Source: Dermanyssus gallinae
Taxonomy: Eukaryota > Arthropoda > Arachnida > Mesostigmata > Dermanyssidae
Assembly (NCBI GenBank): GCA_003439945.1
Contig: QVRM01005491.1
Location: 269,001-333,000, forward strand
Reading direction: 5' to 3'
Length of the DNA: 64,000 nt
The notes under the pieces were generated by a model that made no database searches, was not told the origin of the DNA, and saw only the letters and a program-made list of their open reading frames with translations. A program made the position numbers and the translations under genes. Below, piece by piece: positions 46,455 through 56,530 of this stretch; within the stretch, counting starts at the first letter, position 1, and each line of letters opens with the position of its first letter.

Positions 46455-46667
46455 GAAATTATTTTTATTTATCGGCGTTTCTCATCCACGGATGCCACTG
46501 TTGTTTCACACCCCTTCACTCACTCTTAACTTCAGCCCACGTGACCCTAGCTTGGCCGCATTCATGTTCAATGCAAATATCTAGCTTTATGATGTTGTCG
46601 TAACCGTCAGCGTTCCGCGGCAGAGAACTAACTATCTGACATAGTAAGTGCGACCGCGCGGCAAACA

Positions 46668-46799
46668 TTAATAGTTATTCTTCAAATGCGTCTGCGAAAT
46701 TGCATCGGGTGCAGGAGGTTCCGACCACCTGAAAAGTAACAAAGGAAGAAACGACAATCGATTTCGTGTCATCTAAACTTTGTCTTTGAGTCATGAATT

Positions 46800-46887
<88 letters not shown>

Positions 46888-46945
46888 GCGAGAACTGCCG
46901 AGTGTGCAAACGTATTGTAAATGATTAATAAATCATCACAATATG

Positions 46946-46990
<45 letters not shown>

Positions 46991-48311
46991 CATGCATGCA
47001 TGCATGCATAAACACATACATATAGAATCAGCCCTTCATGAAAACTGCATTCAAGATTATTTCCTGTGGGCCTTGACGTTTGCCCGCTTTTTGCCGTAAT
47101 TGTTCATTTAAAACACTGTTATCGGCTGACTCGAGCCAACTGCCTGCGCAGAAGTTCACGAGCGCTTAGCGTTTTTTGGAGCGAAAAGGTTTATTTCTAA
47201 ATTCAAACACGAATAAAATAGCTCAAATCGTTACCTAGATAATATCACAACTCGAATATATATATATATATATATATATCTATAATTTGATAAGTACCAA
47301 CAGCCCTCCTTAAAAAAAAACTGTACATTATATATGTTCCAAGCAGCCATGCTACGATAAGGACTGTTGAAGAAACCCTATATATCTCAGCATGTCCGGC
47401 TCTGGGTGCGTTAAAGATATACCTCACGATGGTTCCAAGCTCGTAAGGGGACGGATAATAATCTGTCTGGAATTAAAAGTCAAAATAAACTGCCTACCTG
47501 TAGGCAAGTGGCCATCAAATGATCTAGAGATGGAAGAAACCACCAAATCAGTTAAAAAGCGACATTGGGTCACTTTTCAACCTTTTGTTCCTCATGAGGA
47601 GCAGTCCGGGTGCAACATACAACCCACCACGGTTATAATTATAGGTTTGCAAAGGGTACCACCTCAACAGTAAGCTAACAAGTAGCCTTTCCTTTAAGCG
47701 TCTCCGAGACATGAACTTCTAACCAAGCAGCACATATAGCTACAACTAGATAACACTTAATACTAATGCTAATCAGCTTAATTAGTTAATCGACCATACA
47801 CTTACTTTTGAGGGAGTTTTCCTTGTGCGAAGAGTCTTTCTCGCTGCCTTCGAATTGCTCTAACACGCTCACGTTGTTTTTGTGCGAAAGCGCATTCCCT
47901 CAGATCAGCGTACTCATCCCTGTGGAATCGGAATAGATTATTAATTAAAGTTAAATTAGAACCGTTAACAGCAAATTAGTCTCAGCTATATATAAACAAT
48001 GCTCGAGGAGACCCTCGCCGACTATGTGTATATACGCCTCCATCTAACACTATAATATACCATATGTGCAATTTTTCTCAAGGAAAATACTATTTATTAG
48101 CTATCTCTCTACGTCACATACAAACATACCTGTTTATAATGCAAGTAACGTGTTCGTAAGTAAGTACGTTCTGACAGGTTGTTCTAATTTCGGTTTACGT
48201 TTCGAATTCTAACAAATCAAATTAGAGAACATCGTTCTAACCTGATTAGGATCATCCAATCGGTAGGGTAAGCAGCAGTGAGTGAGCCAGTCACATACGG
48301 TTTCGAGATTT

Positions 48312-48365
<54 letters not shown>

Positions 48366-48637
48366 GCGTGAATCATTCAATAAGGCATTGTTTCTTACCT
48401 TGAAACATTGTTCTTTGTCAAAGGAATAAACAAATTGGAACCTCGCTAAGCTAAGTACGAGAAGCTTCAAGGAGAAGTCTAGTTCTATGCCGAGAAGTAG
48501 ACAGGAAAACTCGTATACGCTTTTTTTATTATTACTTTATTTTACTTGTCTCACCAAATATACATTATATATATATAGAGAGAGAGAGAGCCAGGTGGCT
48601 TAGGGGCAAAGCCTTTTCTAGGTAGCTAAACAAACCC

Positions 48638-48690
<53 letters not shown>

Positions 48691-48753
48691 AATATTGTGA
48701 TGATTTATTAATCATTTACAATACGTTTGCACACTCGGCAGTGATCGTGATCG

Positions 48754-48804
<51 letters not shown>

Positions 48805-48988
48805 TTTTCTTTGTTTGAACTGTGCTGCCTGCTTACCGGCATTCGGCTATGGTCCGATTGGCTCCGACACTGTCCCGGCATCTGGCGTACTGCAGCAGGA
48901 ACGGTCGACACTGCTTGTTCGATTCGTAGGGTTCTATTAAGTCTCCCGCATCGGTCATAGGCGACCGAACTATCGGGTACATGCTCAT
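46668..48988 (-). CDS. NDUFS5: NDUFS5, complex I 15-kDa accessory subunit (three exons)
   Basis: Minus strand; coding exons 48988-48837 (152 nt), 47919-47806 (114 nt) and 46728-46668 (61 nt). Introns have GTAAGC and GTAAGT donors, CACAG and TTTTCAG acceptors, and matching phases. The 108-aa product has Cys27, Cys37, Cys50 and Cys60 in a CX9C-X12-CX9C arrangement. A basic helix (QKQRERVRAIRRQRERL) and QGKLP follow, then a Pro-containing tail. This is the layout of NDUFS5 (human 106 aa), an intermembrane-space CHCH protein imported by the MIA40 pathway that sits on the proton-pumping arm of complex I. The start ATG at 48988 has A at -3, and an in-frame TGA lies just upstream. The small exon 3 is the least certain part: its sequence is weakly conserved, but acceptor, phase and length fit. 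Confidence 0.88.
46804..46986. repeat. (TA)n - 63-bp unit - (TA)n, in NDUFS5 intron 2
   Basis: TA runs at 46804-46884 and 46948-46986 enclose a 63-bp unit. Its positions 46895-46944 are an exact 50-bp inverted copy of 48692-48741 in intron 1. Confidence 0.95.
48314..48361. repeat. (TA)n microsatellite in NDUFS5 intron 1
   Basis: About 48 bp of TA. A shorter TA/(GA)n run is at 48569-48592. Confidence 0.95.
48642..48802. repeat. (TA)n - 68-bp unit - (TA)n, in NDUFS5 intron 1
   Basis: TA runs at 48642-48686 and 48755-48801 enclose a unit that is the inverted counterpart of 46885-46947. The second run ends about 30 bp from the exon 1 donor. Confidence 0.95.
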
Positions 48989-49340
48989 CTTGGCTCACCA
49001 GGAGACGACGCCGATCTCTCAAAATCTCGCGCAGAGACGCGGACGCTAAAAGCGAGCTCCCCCCGCAGAACAAACGCGAACGGCAACGAATGTGTTGTCA
49101 CACCAGCGCCAAATTGTGACCTCCAGCACCCCACCAAGCGCAACCAACGCCGTTTGCTGTCTAAGTAACACGATTGTTGTTACTCTGCACCCCGAGCTGT
49201 GCTTGATCTGCGGTCGGGTCGTCAACATCATCCGCCCGCATACATCGCTGCGGCATCCGTCGATTAAGAGCGTTCCGTCGATTAAGAGACGGGCGATCCG
49301 CGCATCAAACAAGAGAGTGAAATAGAGCAGAACTCGACAC
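48989..49340 (-). promoter_or_regulatory. Presumed NDUFS5 promoter and 5' UTR
   Basis: CpG-richer sequence directly upstream of the NDUFS5 start, without a TATA box at an obvious position. The transcription start is not determinable. The open frames here are not conserved-looking. Confidence 0.45.
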
Positions 49341-50440
49341 TCGATCGTAACCATATACGTTATTAATCACTATTCACGAAACCATACGTTATTAATTGTT
49401 CTTTACGTGCTACTACTACTACTACGAACAATTCATGCTAAACGCTCACATAGATACTAACCTAGCTGCGTGCAGCCTAGCAGCGAATACGTGTACATTT
49501 CGTGTGTGATTATTGCATTTTGTTTCGGCTATCATTTTTTCGTATCTATTCGTATTCGTTTTGCTGTCTAATAAAGCGTAGGCCAATGAAGCTGCTGTTG
49601 TATCTCTATGTAGTTGCCGGTTTATATATATATGCCAAAATATGGCTTGAGCAAATATGCATATTTTAGAATAGAATGCTGACGATGATCTTGTGACTGT
49701 AAACGTATACTGTAAATATGACATGTGTATTTAGGCATACATGTCACGGGAATAATAAATCAAGCAAATACTTTATAAGCACTGTTGATCAGAACGTGGC
49801 GCTTTCTAAAAAGGAAGCAAATTAGAGAATCCTGTACTTGTTGCTTGTACGGGAGAGGGGAAACTCATAAACCCATGAACCCCCCGGATTCCTCGCTAGA
49901 AGGCCTACCCGCGAGTCTAGTCTTGTATATTATATTATTGCAGCACTCCATTAAGCCTAGCCTTGGAATGTTTCAGAAGCAGCCTCAATATTAAGATGTG
50001 AATAGATATTTGGTCAGAGAATGATACACCGTCGGAACGGGGTGCGTCAATACCTTTGGGACCAGGGTGCATTTAAAAAACGTAGAATCAGAAAGAGCGG
50101 CATCAAAGACAAAGGGGGAGGCATCGGCCGTGTGGAGGACGTACTTTGCCCCTACAGAAGAGATCGACTACAGAAACGATCCTGTGAAGTGCGAGAGTAC
50201 TCGGAATAGGGGAGGGAAGGGGCTACCAAGTACTCTACCGGTAGTGCTCATAACGAGATGAATGGCCGTACACATAATACAGAAGCAGTGAAGGGGAGAA
50301 ATAATGGCCTATCGAGTCAGAAAGCTACAAATGATGTTTGTTTGTAGAGAAACGCGGCTTCTATTATAGGCTTCATGAGTTGACACGAAATTAACTCCTG
50401 AGAGTAAAAACGTTTATACAATAATAATATTAATAATAAT
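49341..50440. other. No gene recognised
   Basis: Unique-looking. A stretch near 49860-49920 (AACTCATAAACCCATGAACC...GGATTCCTCG) resembles 51800-51830, suggesting a small dispersed repeat. An (AAT)n tract at about 50418-50440 closes the segment. Confidence 0.4.
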
Positions 50441-53236
50441 GTTTAAACACCAGTTTATGCACATGTATCAGAATTACTAATACATTAATTATATAACATC
50501 TAAAATTTTGTTTATATTATAGCTTGAGTGTCGGTGACCACTCAACATCATCTTGGCGTTGCCTCTCTGTACTTCCAATGACACCCTCTGTCGGAGAAAC
50601 GCGACCTTGGCTCCGTTGTGGCCTCAGAAAGCTTCTTCCGAAGCTCTTTTGCCAGTTTGACTGCATCTTTGCAAGATCACTCGAGACCGCAAAGATGCGC
50701 GTATAGGCGCCGCTTGTGCATCTCCCGTTTTGTGAATGATGTGGCCGGCACCCGCGCTGGCTAGTGCACGATAGCCGAGGGCGTACGTGTCGGAGACAGT
50801 GACGTCCCATGCCAGCGGGCGATTACGGTCCCAATCCCGGGGCCATCCGGTCGACGCCTGTTGTCCCTCTGCGGTCCACCAGGCTCCAGTGTCACGCGGT
50901 GGCCGGCTTGTCTGAAACCGCGCCCAAGGATGTCATTAATGGCATTGTGGCGGCTCTGCGTAGGCCCCGCCAGCTTAGTGCAGCTAAACCGGTGCAGGTC
51001 GCGCTCATGCACTGTTCCACCGCATGGACATTTCTCTGTCTCAAACATGGCAATGCCAAGTCTAAGGCCACTAGCGGCACGGAACTGGTCGTCGACCAGC
51101 TTACTGCCTACGAGCTCGGAGGGAAACACGTCGAGCCACGCTCCAGCGGCGTCGGATGAGACCGCTTTTAGTCTAATATTGTCTACATCTAACTCGCAGG
51201 CCGAGAAAAGAGTTAAGTGGGTAGCCTGAGTGGCGATTTGGTCCCACCCCTTCTGTCTAGTGACCTGTTCCTCAGAAGGACGACCAGACTGACGCGCGTC
51301 CCAGAGCCGAACGGCGTCTTGTTGGTGGCTGATGGATCCGCCGGCAGTAGTGGCCACTGCGGAGGCGCAGCTATGTGACGATGCCAGGAAGGCGGGCAAA
51401 GCAAGATCCGCGGCCGAGCGAATGCCCATTCCACCCAGCCGGACCTGTAGGCTTGCCTGCGTCCATGCCTTATCCTCGAGCGTCAGGTCAAGTATGTTTT
51501 CCAATGCTCTCCTCACCTGGTCGTCAAGATCCAAAGTTTCTGACGGCAGAAGGAAGGCAGGTGAAGTCCGTAGTACGTACAAGACATTTTGCACTCCCAT
51601 TGCGTGCCGGAACAGAAAGTAGGCTTGGTGTCTTCCGAGATGTCCCAGCCGCTGGTAAAGCCAGGAGCCTTGTTGTTCTCCCTTCTCAGCCAGTATCGGT
51701 CCAATCATATCGGGGAACACCGCCGTACCTTTTTGTTTTTCTGGGAGGTTTCGGGAATGCATGATGCACATGCGCCACTAGCAGCCTGCGTGACTAGTGC
51801 GAGACTCGCAAACCCACTAAACCCGGATTCCTCCCCACCCCCCAGGCTCGGTATTACTTTGGCATTACATCGAAACCGTGGGAGAGGCGTCTCTGCCGTT
51901 CTTCTTCAATCAGCTCTATCGCTGATTATCATCCCGCATGTCTACCTGCGGTTGGATAGGGGGATGCCATTTTGTAATCCGTCCTGTGAGGGTGCGTCGA
52001 GACCATGAGGGCCTGTCTGCTCCCCACCCCCTCCCCCCTCCCTCGGCTTCTCGTCTCGACCACTCTCCCGAGAGACCCGCTCAAACCTCTCCCGCCTGGC
52101 CGTTTCCTTGGCTGTCTTGAGTGTTAAAACGGCGTCGAACAAGTTCGTCGCCTCCCTCCATGCCTCCGCCGAAGTCATCAAATGGGCGACCACCTCCTTG
52201 ATGGGTCGGCCTCTCACAGCTGTTGGTGCTGCGTCCCCGCACCGCCGTACCTAGCAGGTCCAGCTCACACCGGTCCTTTACAAGAATGTCCGGGAGCTTG
52301 CTGTTGAATTTCGCGATTACCTGCTGTATTTCTTCGTCTTCGAAACCCTGAAAGAAAAGCTCGCATTTAGAGGGCTTGAGCTGCAGCCCGCTCCATTGCT
52401 CAAACGCTCTAAGCTCTTTGATGTCTCTGAGTAACACCGACGGATCGTTGTCAAGGAGGGTCCCATGGTCGAGGTAGAACAGAGGGAATCGGCATTTCAC
52501 CTGGTTGACGTACTGATGCAGAAGCAGGCTAAACGCAAGTGAAGCCGCTACGTCCCCCTGCTGACGATCGGCTGATGACGTGATTTCAGTCTCACCGAAC
52601 ATGAGGGGAGTCGGCCTGCTATACACCTGGTGCATCATTGGATAGAGGGCTGGGGCGTGCTTAGAAACTTCTGTCAATAGGTGCCCCCGTTTGTTTAAGT
52701 TGAAAGCATTCTTAAAATCTAATTTTAAGAGGCAAAATTTATCGTAGTTTTCGAGAAAGCTGCGAGCTGTATGAACAATTATTTCCGCCCCATTATCAGT
52801 GGCGTACCCCATCTGCATTGGATGCAGGTAGTTGTTCACTTTGACCTGGGGAAGCAGGGTCTTTGTGACCAATCTCCGCAGATTGCAACCAACGGCTATG
52901 GGTCGGTATCCCCCGGTTTTTTTTTCAGGGCGATGAGCCACCAGCCATGTATGACGCTTCTCACAGCCTCAGGAACTTGCCCGTTACGTATGATGTCGCA
53001 TACCTTGGCAAGTGTTTCCATCACATCGTTGTGGTCTCCGTTGGCAGGAAGAAGGCATTTTAGATGGTCGGGCGTGAGGCCGTCGAGTCCTCCCGCCGCA
53101 CCAGATGGAAAGGTAGGCACTTGCCTTGGCGGCATCATCGCTCGAGCACGACCCGACCGCAGGCAAGCCGATGGGGGACGGTGGAACCATGTCCCCTGCA
53201 GGAGCAGAAGGGTGCTTTGCCATCATCTCACAAAAG
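50441..53236 (-). pseudogene. REL-type LINE, divergent subfamily (element E5)
   Basis: Minus strand, 5'-truncated at a (TAA)n tract (53237) and ending in (AAT)n at 50418-50440. RT segments: AGGLDGLTPDHLKCLL, KKTGGYRPIAVGCNLRRLVT, LLKLDFKNAFN (motif A Asp kept) and motif C FYLDHGTLL, where YLDD has become YLDH (codon near 52465). Farther on come GGMGIRSAADLALPAFLAS, a CCHC knuckle (CPCGGTVHERDLHRFSC), RRPDG and, after a frameshift, LAWDVTV of the endonuclease, then FLRQRVSLEVQRGNAKMM. Several frameshifts and about 300 bp of unrelated sequence near 51.77-52.08 kb interrupt it. The catalytic Asp loss and frameshifts make it inactive. It is well diverged from E3/E4. Confidence 0.85.
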
Positions 53237-53254
53237 AATAATAATAATATTAAT
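53237..53254. repeat. (ATA)n tract between E5 and E6
   Basis: Only about 18-20 bp of ATA/ATT separates the 5' ends of two oppositely oriented REL elements. Confidence 0.9.
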
Positions 53255-55498
53255 CGACGGGACAGGTTGCTGGATGCACTGATAAAGAAAAGTCCAGAGC
53301 TTTTGCCTATGATCTGGCAACGTTAACGAGATCCCTAGGGGTATGATTCTCGCTTTAGATACACCAGGAGTCGGTCAGTTTAGAAGCCGCTTAGCCCAGC
53401 TTCAGGAGAATCTTGAGGCCCGGTGCGGAGGCAGGCCTGACAGCGCCTACGAAGCTGGTTATGCAGCCCACCTTGCGTATCCCCACGAATTCTGGCCTCT
53501 CGCGTTTGAGATCTTGGGTGCTCCTGGAGTTCGGACTAGACAGCTGATTCGTAAAGTCGGCACTATGTTAAATATGTCAACCGGTGATAGCTGATCGTCG
53601 TCTTTTTTAAACAACGTCTGGATCTTGACATACAACGTGGAAACGCAGCCTTTGTTCGTGGCACTCGTCTGAAGTGGTCTCGGCCTAGCCTAGACGAAGC
53701 GGACACGTGATAGTCACAATACACACCCGCTAGGTTCATTGGCATAGCTAATCTTCCGTAATATGTGCCCTACATACATACTGTAATATACGAAAAATAA
53801 TTATGATTTCTGTCTTTACTATCTACAAAAAAGAGATCCCTCACTTTTAACCTGAGGCACAACTTCAACATTGCATTCGGAAGCAGCCATTCAACAGGAT
53901 GGCTACTGCTCTATTCAGATTCTCGGTATATCAGATTAGTATCGCAATTACAGAGCCCTTTTAATGTGCGGTTCTGCGAATATCATCGCAACAAATTTGA
54001 AAACACTGCTGCAGTTTGAAGAAGAGGGGGACTGACACCAAATGTTTCAAAATGTGAGATTGCTGCTGTTGGGGTCTCGCTTCAGGAGAGAGAAGAAACA
54101 ATTCAGGAGGTTATAAAAATACTCCCTTGTATCACTCGTGTAGACCTAAACATCTTAGAAACTCTAGGGGGGGGGCGCGTGAGGCGAGACGGAATTTCAC
54201 ATTCACTCTCTATGAAGAAAGAGGCCCGAAATGCTTCCACGGCTGAGAAGCGTGCATCCTCAGGCTACGCTTTGCATTTGGATATGTAGCCTGGGGTCAT
54301 CAAGATTTAACTACATACTGCGACATGTCCTGCCTTGCTTTGCCCTGAAGAACTGATCGTCTATGACGACGTCAGCAGAGACGTACTTAGTGAAGTCCTG
54401 AACGTCCTTTTACCTGGCACCTTGCAGAGGGCAAATCTTCCGATACGTGAAGGTAGTTTGGGAATTAGAAGAGTTATTGAATTAGCCCCTATTTACCATG
54501 CTGCTCCACTCGTCCGTTTCGGTCCGGTAGCAGCCTCGTTGGTGGAGGACGCAGTTCGACCACAAATAAGACATGAAACCAGTAAAGCACAAGACACCAT
54601 CAGAACTATGCTGGATCCGAACCCTTTAGAAAAACACGCCAGCCAGTATAACCTAGATGAGCTCAAAGGCAAAAAAAAAGAGCAGAGAGATCTTACAGGG
54701 GCTTGTTTCCTGGGGAGACCGCGCCGTGTTTTTAGCGGGACAAGATACCTTCGGTAGGGGTCGGTTTAAAGCCTTACTCTCAGCTTGGCACCATGCTGGA
54801 TCCCAAGTCATTCCGCGTGATGTAAGCACTTAGATTCGGCGCTCCTGTCTACAAGCCATTTCAGTGCAAATTGTCTGGAGAAATGGTAGATTCCAGTGGC
54901 CTGGACCCTGAGGAGCGCCGGTAGATCGTCCAGATATACTGAACTAAACAGTGTGATTATAAGGTCCCTTAGGAAAGCCGATATACCATTTATACTTGAA
55001 CCGAGAGATTTAATGTCCTCTGGCGAAGCAAGACCTGATGGGGTGTCCATTGCATTATGGTCACATGAGAAATCTTTAGCTCGGGATGCAATGGTTTCGT
55101 GCACAACCGCGACTTCCTACTTTTATCCCAGCCCAGTTGAGCCGGGATGGGTAGCGCAGCACGCGGAAGCCAGACAACTAAATAAATATGCTGCACTGGA
55201 AACAAGATATATCTTTGTGCCTATTGCAATGGAGACACTAGGACCAATCAGCAAGGGAACTCAAGTATTCATCAAATAATTAAGTAGACGAATTCATAAG
55301 GTCACGAGCGATCGAAGAGAGTCAAATTTTAGAGCGATTGAAAAGGTCAATTCTTGAGGAAGCGTTGTTCTTGGTCGCCTGCAGAGAGAAAGCGGCTCCA
55401 ATTTTAGGCAGCATGAAGTAAGGTATTTTTTTAAAAGATTTACCATAATACGTTTATGATCTTACGTTTAGATCTAAACACTTTGATATGTTTTAACA

Positions 55499-55559
<61 letters not shown>

Positions 55560-55669
55560 TATTTCTTTTTGAGCAAGATATTACTATAATCATTATGTAC
55601 ATGTCATCACACTTAAAAATATAATAATTATATAACATTTACAATATCGCTTATAATTTTATTGCGCGA
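53255..55669 (+). pseudogene. R4/Dong-like REL retrotransposon, decayed plus-strand copy (element E6)
   Basis: The plus strand starts inside RT just after motif A (NRRDRLLDALIKKSPELLPM, aligned with IRRDKMFDEVKRKAPRLYPM of E3). It resumes near 53.93 kb (LQSPFNV) and continues through LRSVHPQATLCIW, SLGIRRVIELAPIYHAAPL and TELNSVIIRSLRKADIPF. It ends with ARPDGVSIALWSHEKSLA, RDAMVSC and YIFVPIAMETLGPISKGTQV. The endonuclease WD has become RD and the CCHC knuckle is corrupted. About 450 bp more than expected lies between the first two blocks. The 3' end abuts (AAT)n at 55670, with a (TA)n expansion at 55501-55557 inside its 3' UTR. Same subfamily group as E3/E4. Confidence 0.8.
55501..55557. 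repeat. (TA)n microsatellite
   Basis: About 56 bp of TA within the tail of E6. Confidence 0.95.
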
Positions 55670-55718
<49 letters not shown>

Positions 55719-55760
55719 TTAATTATTATTATTATTTATTATTATTATTATTATTATTAT
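55670..55760. repeat. (AAT)n/(ATT)n microsatellite between E6 and E7
   Basis: AAT for about 45 bp, then ATTAATTATT and TTA to 55760. The switch in strand phase suggests two joined repeat tracts. Confidence 0.95.
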
Positions 55761-55905
55761 GATGACGCCAAGATGATGTTGAGTGGTCACCGACACTCAA
55801 GCAATAAGAATAATATAAGCAATATTGTAGATATTATATAAGTAATATATTGATAATTGTGATACATGTACATATTGATAAAATAAACCCTTGTTCAAAA
55901 AAAAA
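55761..55905 (+). mobile_element. REL-type LINE 3' fragment (element E7), same subfamily as E5
   Basis: A 145-bp plus-strand piece between two (TTA)n tracts. Its first 39 bp (ACGCCAAGATGATGTTGAGT onward) match the C-terminal codons of E5 (read on the other strand at 50517-50555). The remainder aligns with the E5 3' UTR (ATAATATAA.CAA, TAGAT.TTATATAA, GATACATG.ACATA). It ends in a short oligo-A followed by TTA repeats. This is an extreme 5' truncation. Confidence 0.9.
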
Positions 55906-55925
55906 TTATTATTATTATTATTACT
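55906..55925. repeat. (TTA)n downstream of E7
   Basis: About 20 bp of TTA. Confidence 0.9.
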
Positions 55926-56207
55926 AATTTTATTGGTATGGCCGCGGGAGGGAAGCTGCTGTCCGTGCCGTGCGACGACTGATGATTATTCTATTACCAC
56001 GAATGAAATTTGGACAGAAAAAGAATCGTGATTCATCGCGATCGTGCGCGAAATCTTCTAACCTCGACGTCGACGAGAATCTCTCATCGACTGACGACAG
56101 CGTCGACCGTAATGAGAGGGCGTCGTTTGAACGTTGGCGCGCGGGCGGGCCCGTCGTCTGCTCGAACGAAGAAGGGTGACTTTGACCGACGGCCACCGAC
56201 GGCCACC

Positions 56208-56219
56208 GCCGCCATCTTG
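56208..56219 (-). promoter_or_regulatory. YY1-type element upstream of SLC25A3
   Basis: GCCGCCATCTTG on the plus strand is a consensus YY1 site (CAAGATGGCGGC on the minus strand). Such sites are common at start regions of metazoan mitochondrial and ribosomal genes. It lies about 310 bp before the coding start, in a CpG-rich region with CAG triplets (56257-56300). Confidence 0.55.
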
Positions 56220-56530
56220 CTGCCCCGCCGGCATCTCGGCCTCGGTGTAACTCGTGCAGCAGCAACAGCAGCAGCAGCAGCAACGGCAACAGCAGTAGGA
56301 GGCAGTGTTGCTGTGGAGCCCGGCAGTGAAGTCGACTGTCGTCGTCGTCGTCGCCATCATTGTCGTCGTCCTTCTCGTTTTCATATAACGTTGCTGCTTC
56401 AGTCACAGCCGCGGCGTGCGTTGTGCTGTGCAGGGCCGGACGAAGAGAGATACGTCGTCAAGAGATCGCCTTCGTCTACGCGACACGAATCGACATCAGT
56501 CAGCCGAGCAGTGAGCGTGTGATTACGACT

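Noticed and set aside
47392..47673. 93-codon plus-strand ORF
   Set aside because: Lies within NDUFS5 intron 2 on the opposite strand, with no recognised domain or splice context.
48708..49430. Possible LTR retrotransposon end on the minus strand (TGGCGCTGG.. as primer-binding site)
   Set aside because: No paired LTR, and the same region resolved into NDUFS5 exon 1 with its 5' flank, which explains the open frame and donor site much better.
56360..56530. N-terminal extension of the phosphate carrier to the ATG at 56360
   Set aside because: It would make the precursor about 437 aa against a family norm near 360, and the added residues look like translated UTR.
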